Below, one piece after another: positions 63,970 through 64,000 of a DNA stretch of 64,000 bases. Origin of the DNA: Nereocystis luetkeana (Eukaryota; Sar; Phaeophyceae; Laminariales; Laminariaceae). The DNA is taken from the NCBI GenBank assembly GCA_031213475.1, contig JARUPZ010000002.1:5217049-5281048 (forward strand), in the 5' to 3' direction. The stretch's first letter is position 1. Every line of letters begins with the position of its first letter. The translations under genes and the position numbers were made by a program. The notes beneath the pieces are model-generated. The model had not been told where the DNA came from and did no database searches. It worked only from the letters and a program-made list of their open reading frames with translations.

Positions 63970-64000
<31 letters not shown>
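63765..64000 (+). mobile_element. SINE-B running into terminal G homopolymer
   Basis: Head ATGGCTTAGTAGGTCGACC and ACGGGTTCGATTATCACCGA; body AAGCGCGAGACCGTGACTTA and GAATCGACGAGTAG. At GCGTACCC the sequence becomes G30 to the window end, the place where other copies have GTACCGCGGGGGAG. Confidence 0.82.

Overview
This window is intron-rich nuclear DNA from a eukaryote. It is dominated by one large plus-strand gene that starts at about 9.66 kb and runs off the right edge. The gene encodes a ferlin-like protein with many C2 domains. I could follow 25 well-supported exons plus one doubtful one by matching GT..AG junctions, codon phase and C2 protein pattern. Without the doubtful exon they join into 4,854 nt, or 1,618 codons, with no internal stop. 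About 91% of the 53 kb gene span is intron. A ferlin-type gene, GC-rich exons, TTAGGG-type interstitial repeats, heavy poly(C)/poly(G) content and many small mobile elements suggest an algal or other protist genome. A stramenopile such as a brown alga is my best guess, but I cannot prove the lineage.

Layout. 0-9.5 kb is intergenic: SINEs, MITE-like hairpins, a ~520 bp foldback, telomere-like motifs and a weak candidate small gene near 5.6-6.1 kb. 9.66-25.7 kb holds exons 1-9 (C2-1, C2-2 and the start of C2-3). Intron 9 (25.7-36.4 kb) is 10.8 kb long and contains a 5'-truncated non-LTR retrotransposon with one TGA in its frame, several MITEs, a large foldback and satellite arrays. 36.4-57.1 kb holds exons 10-24 (rest of C2-3 through C2-7, then a poly-glycine linker). 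57.1-61.9 kb is another long intron with a 9-bp satellite. Exons 25-26 lie at 61.9-62.5 kb. The C-terminal part (last C2 domain(s) and the expected membrane anchor) lies outside the window. The window ends in a G homopolymer inside a SINE.

Small repeats. I name them locally: M1 (TA-flanked MITE, TIR TTACGGGGGACC, 14 copies), M2 (TATAGTGCC family with internal 96-bp tandem units), M3 (TTAA-flanked CCCTTTTAG hairpin, piggyBac-like ends, about 11 copies), M4 (foldback carrying TTAGGG repeats), M5 (ATCACNCGGGTGAT palindrome), SINE-A, SINE-B, F5 (~430 bp, CA-tailed) and PC (~530 bp element bounded by poly-C).

Most unusual observations. (1) The 9-mer TACCWGGTA is greatly over-represented. In five repeat copies, comparison with a sister copy shows it arose as a clean 7-bp insertion at a TA dinucleotide. 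(2) PC elements lie in opposite orientations on the two sides of exons 5, 13, 16, 20 and 23, with poly-C upstream and poly-G downstream. (3) Three introns carry decayed copies of a neighbouring exon edge.
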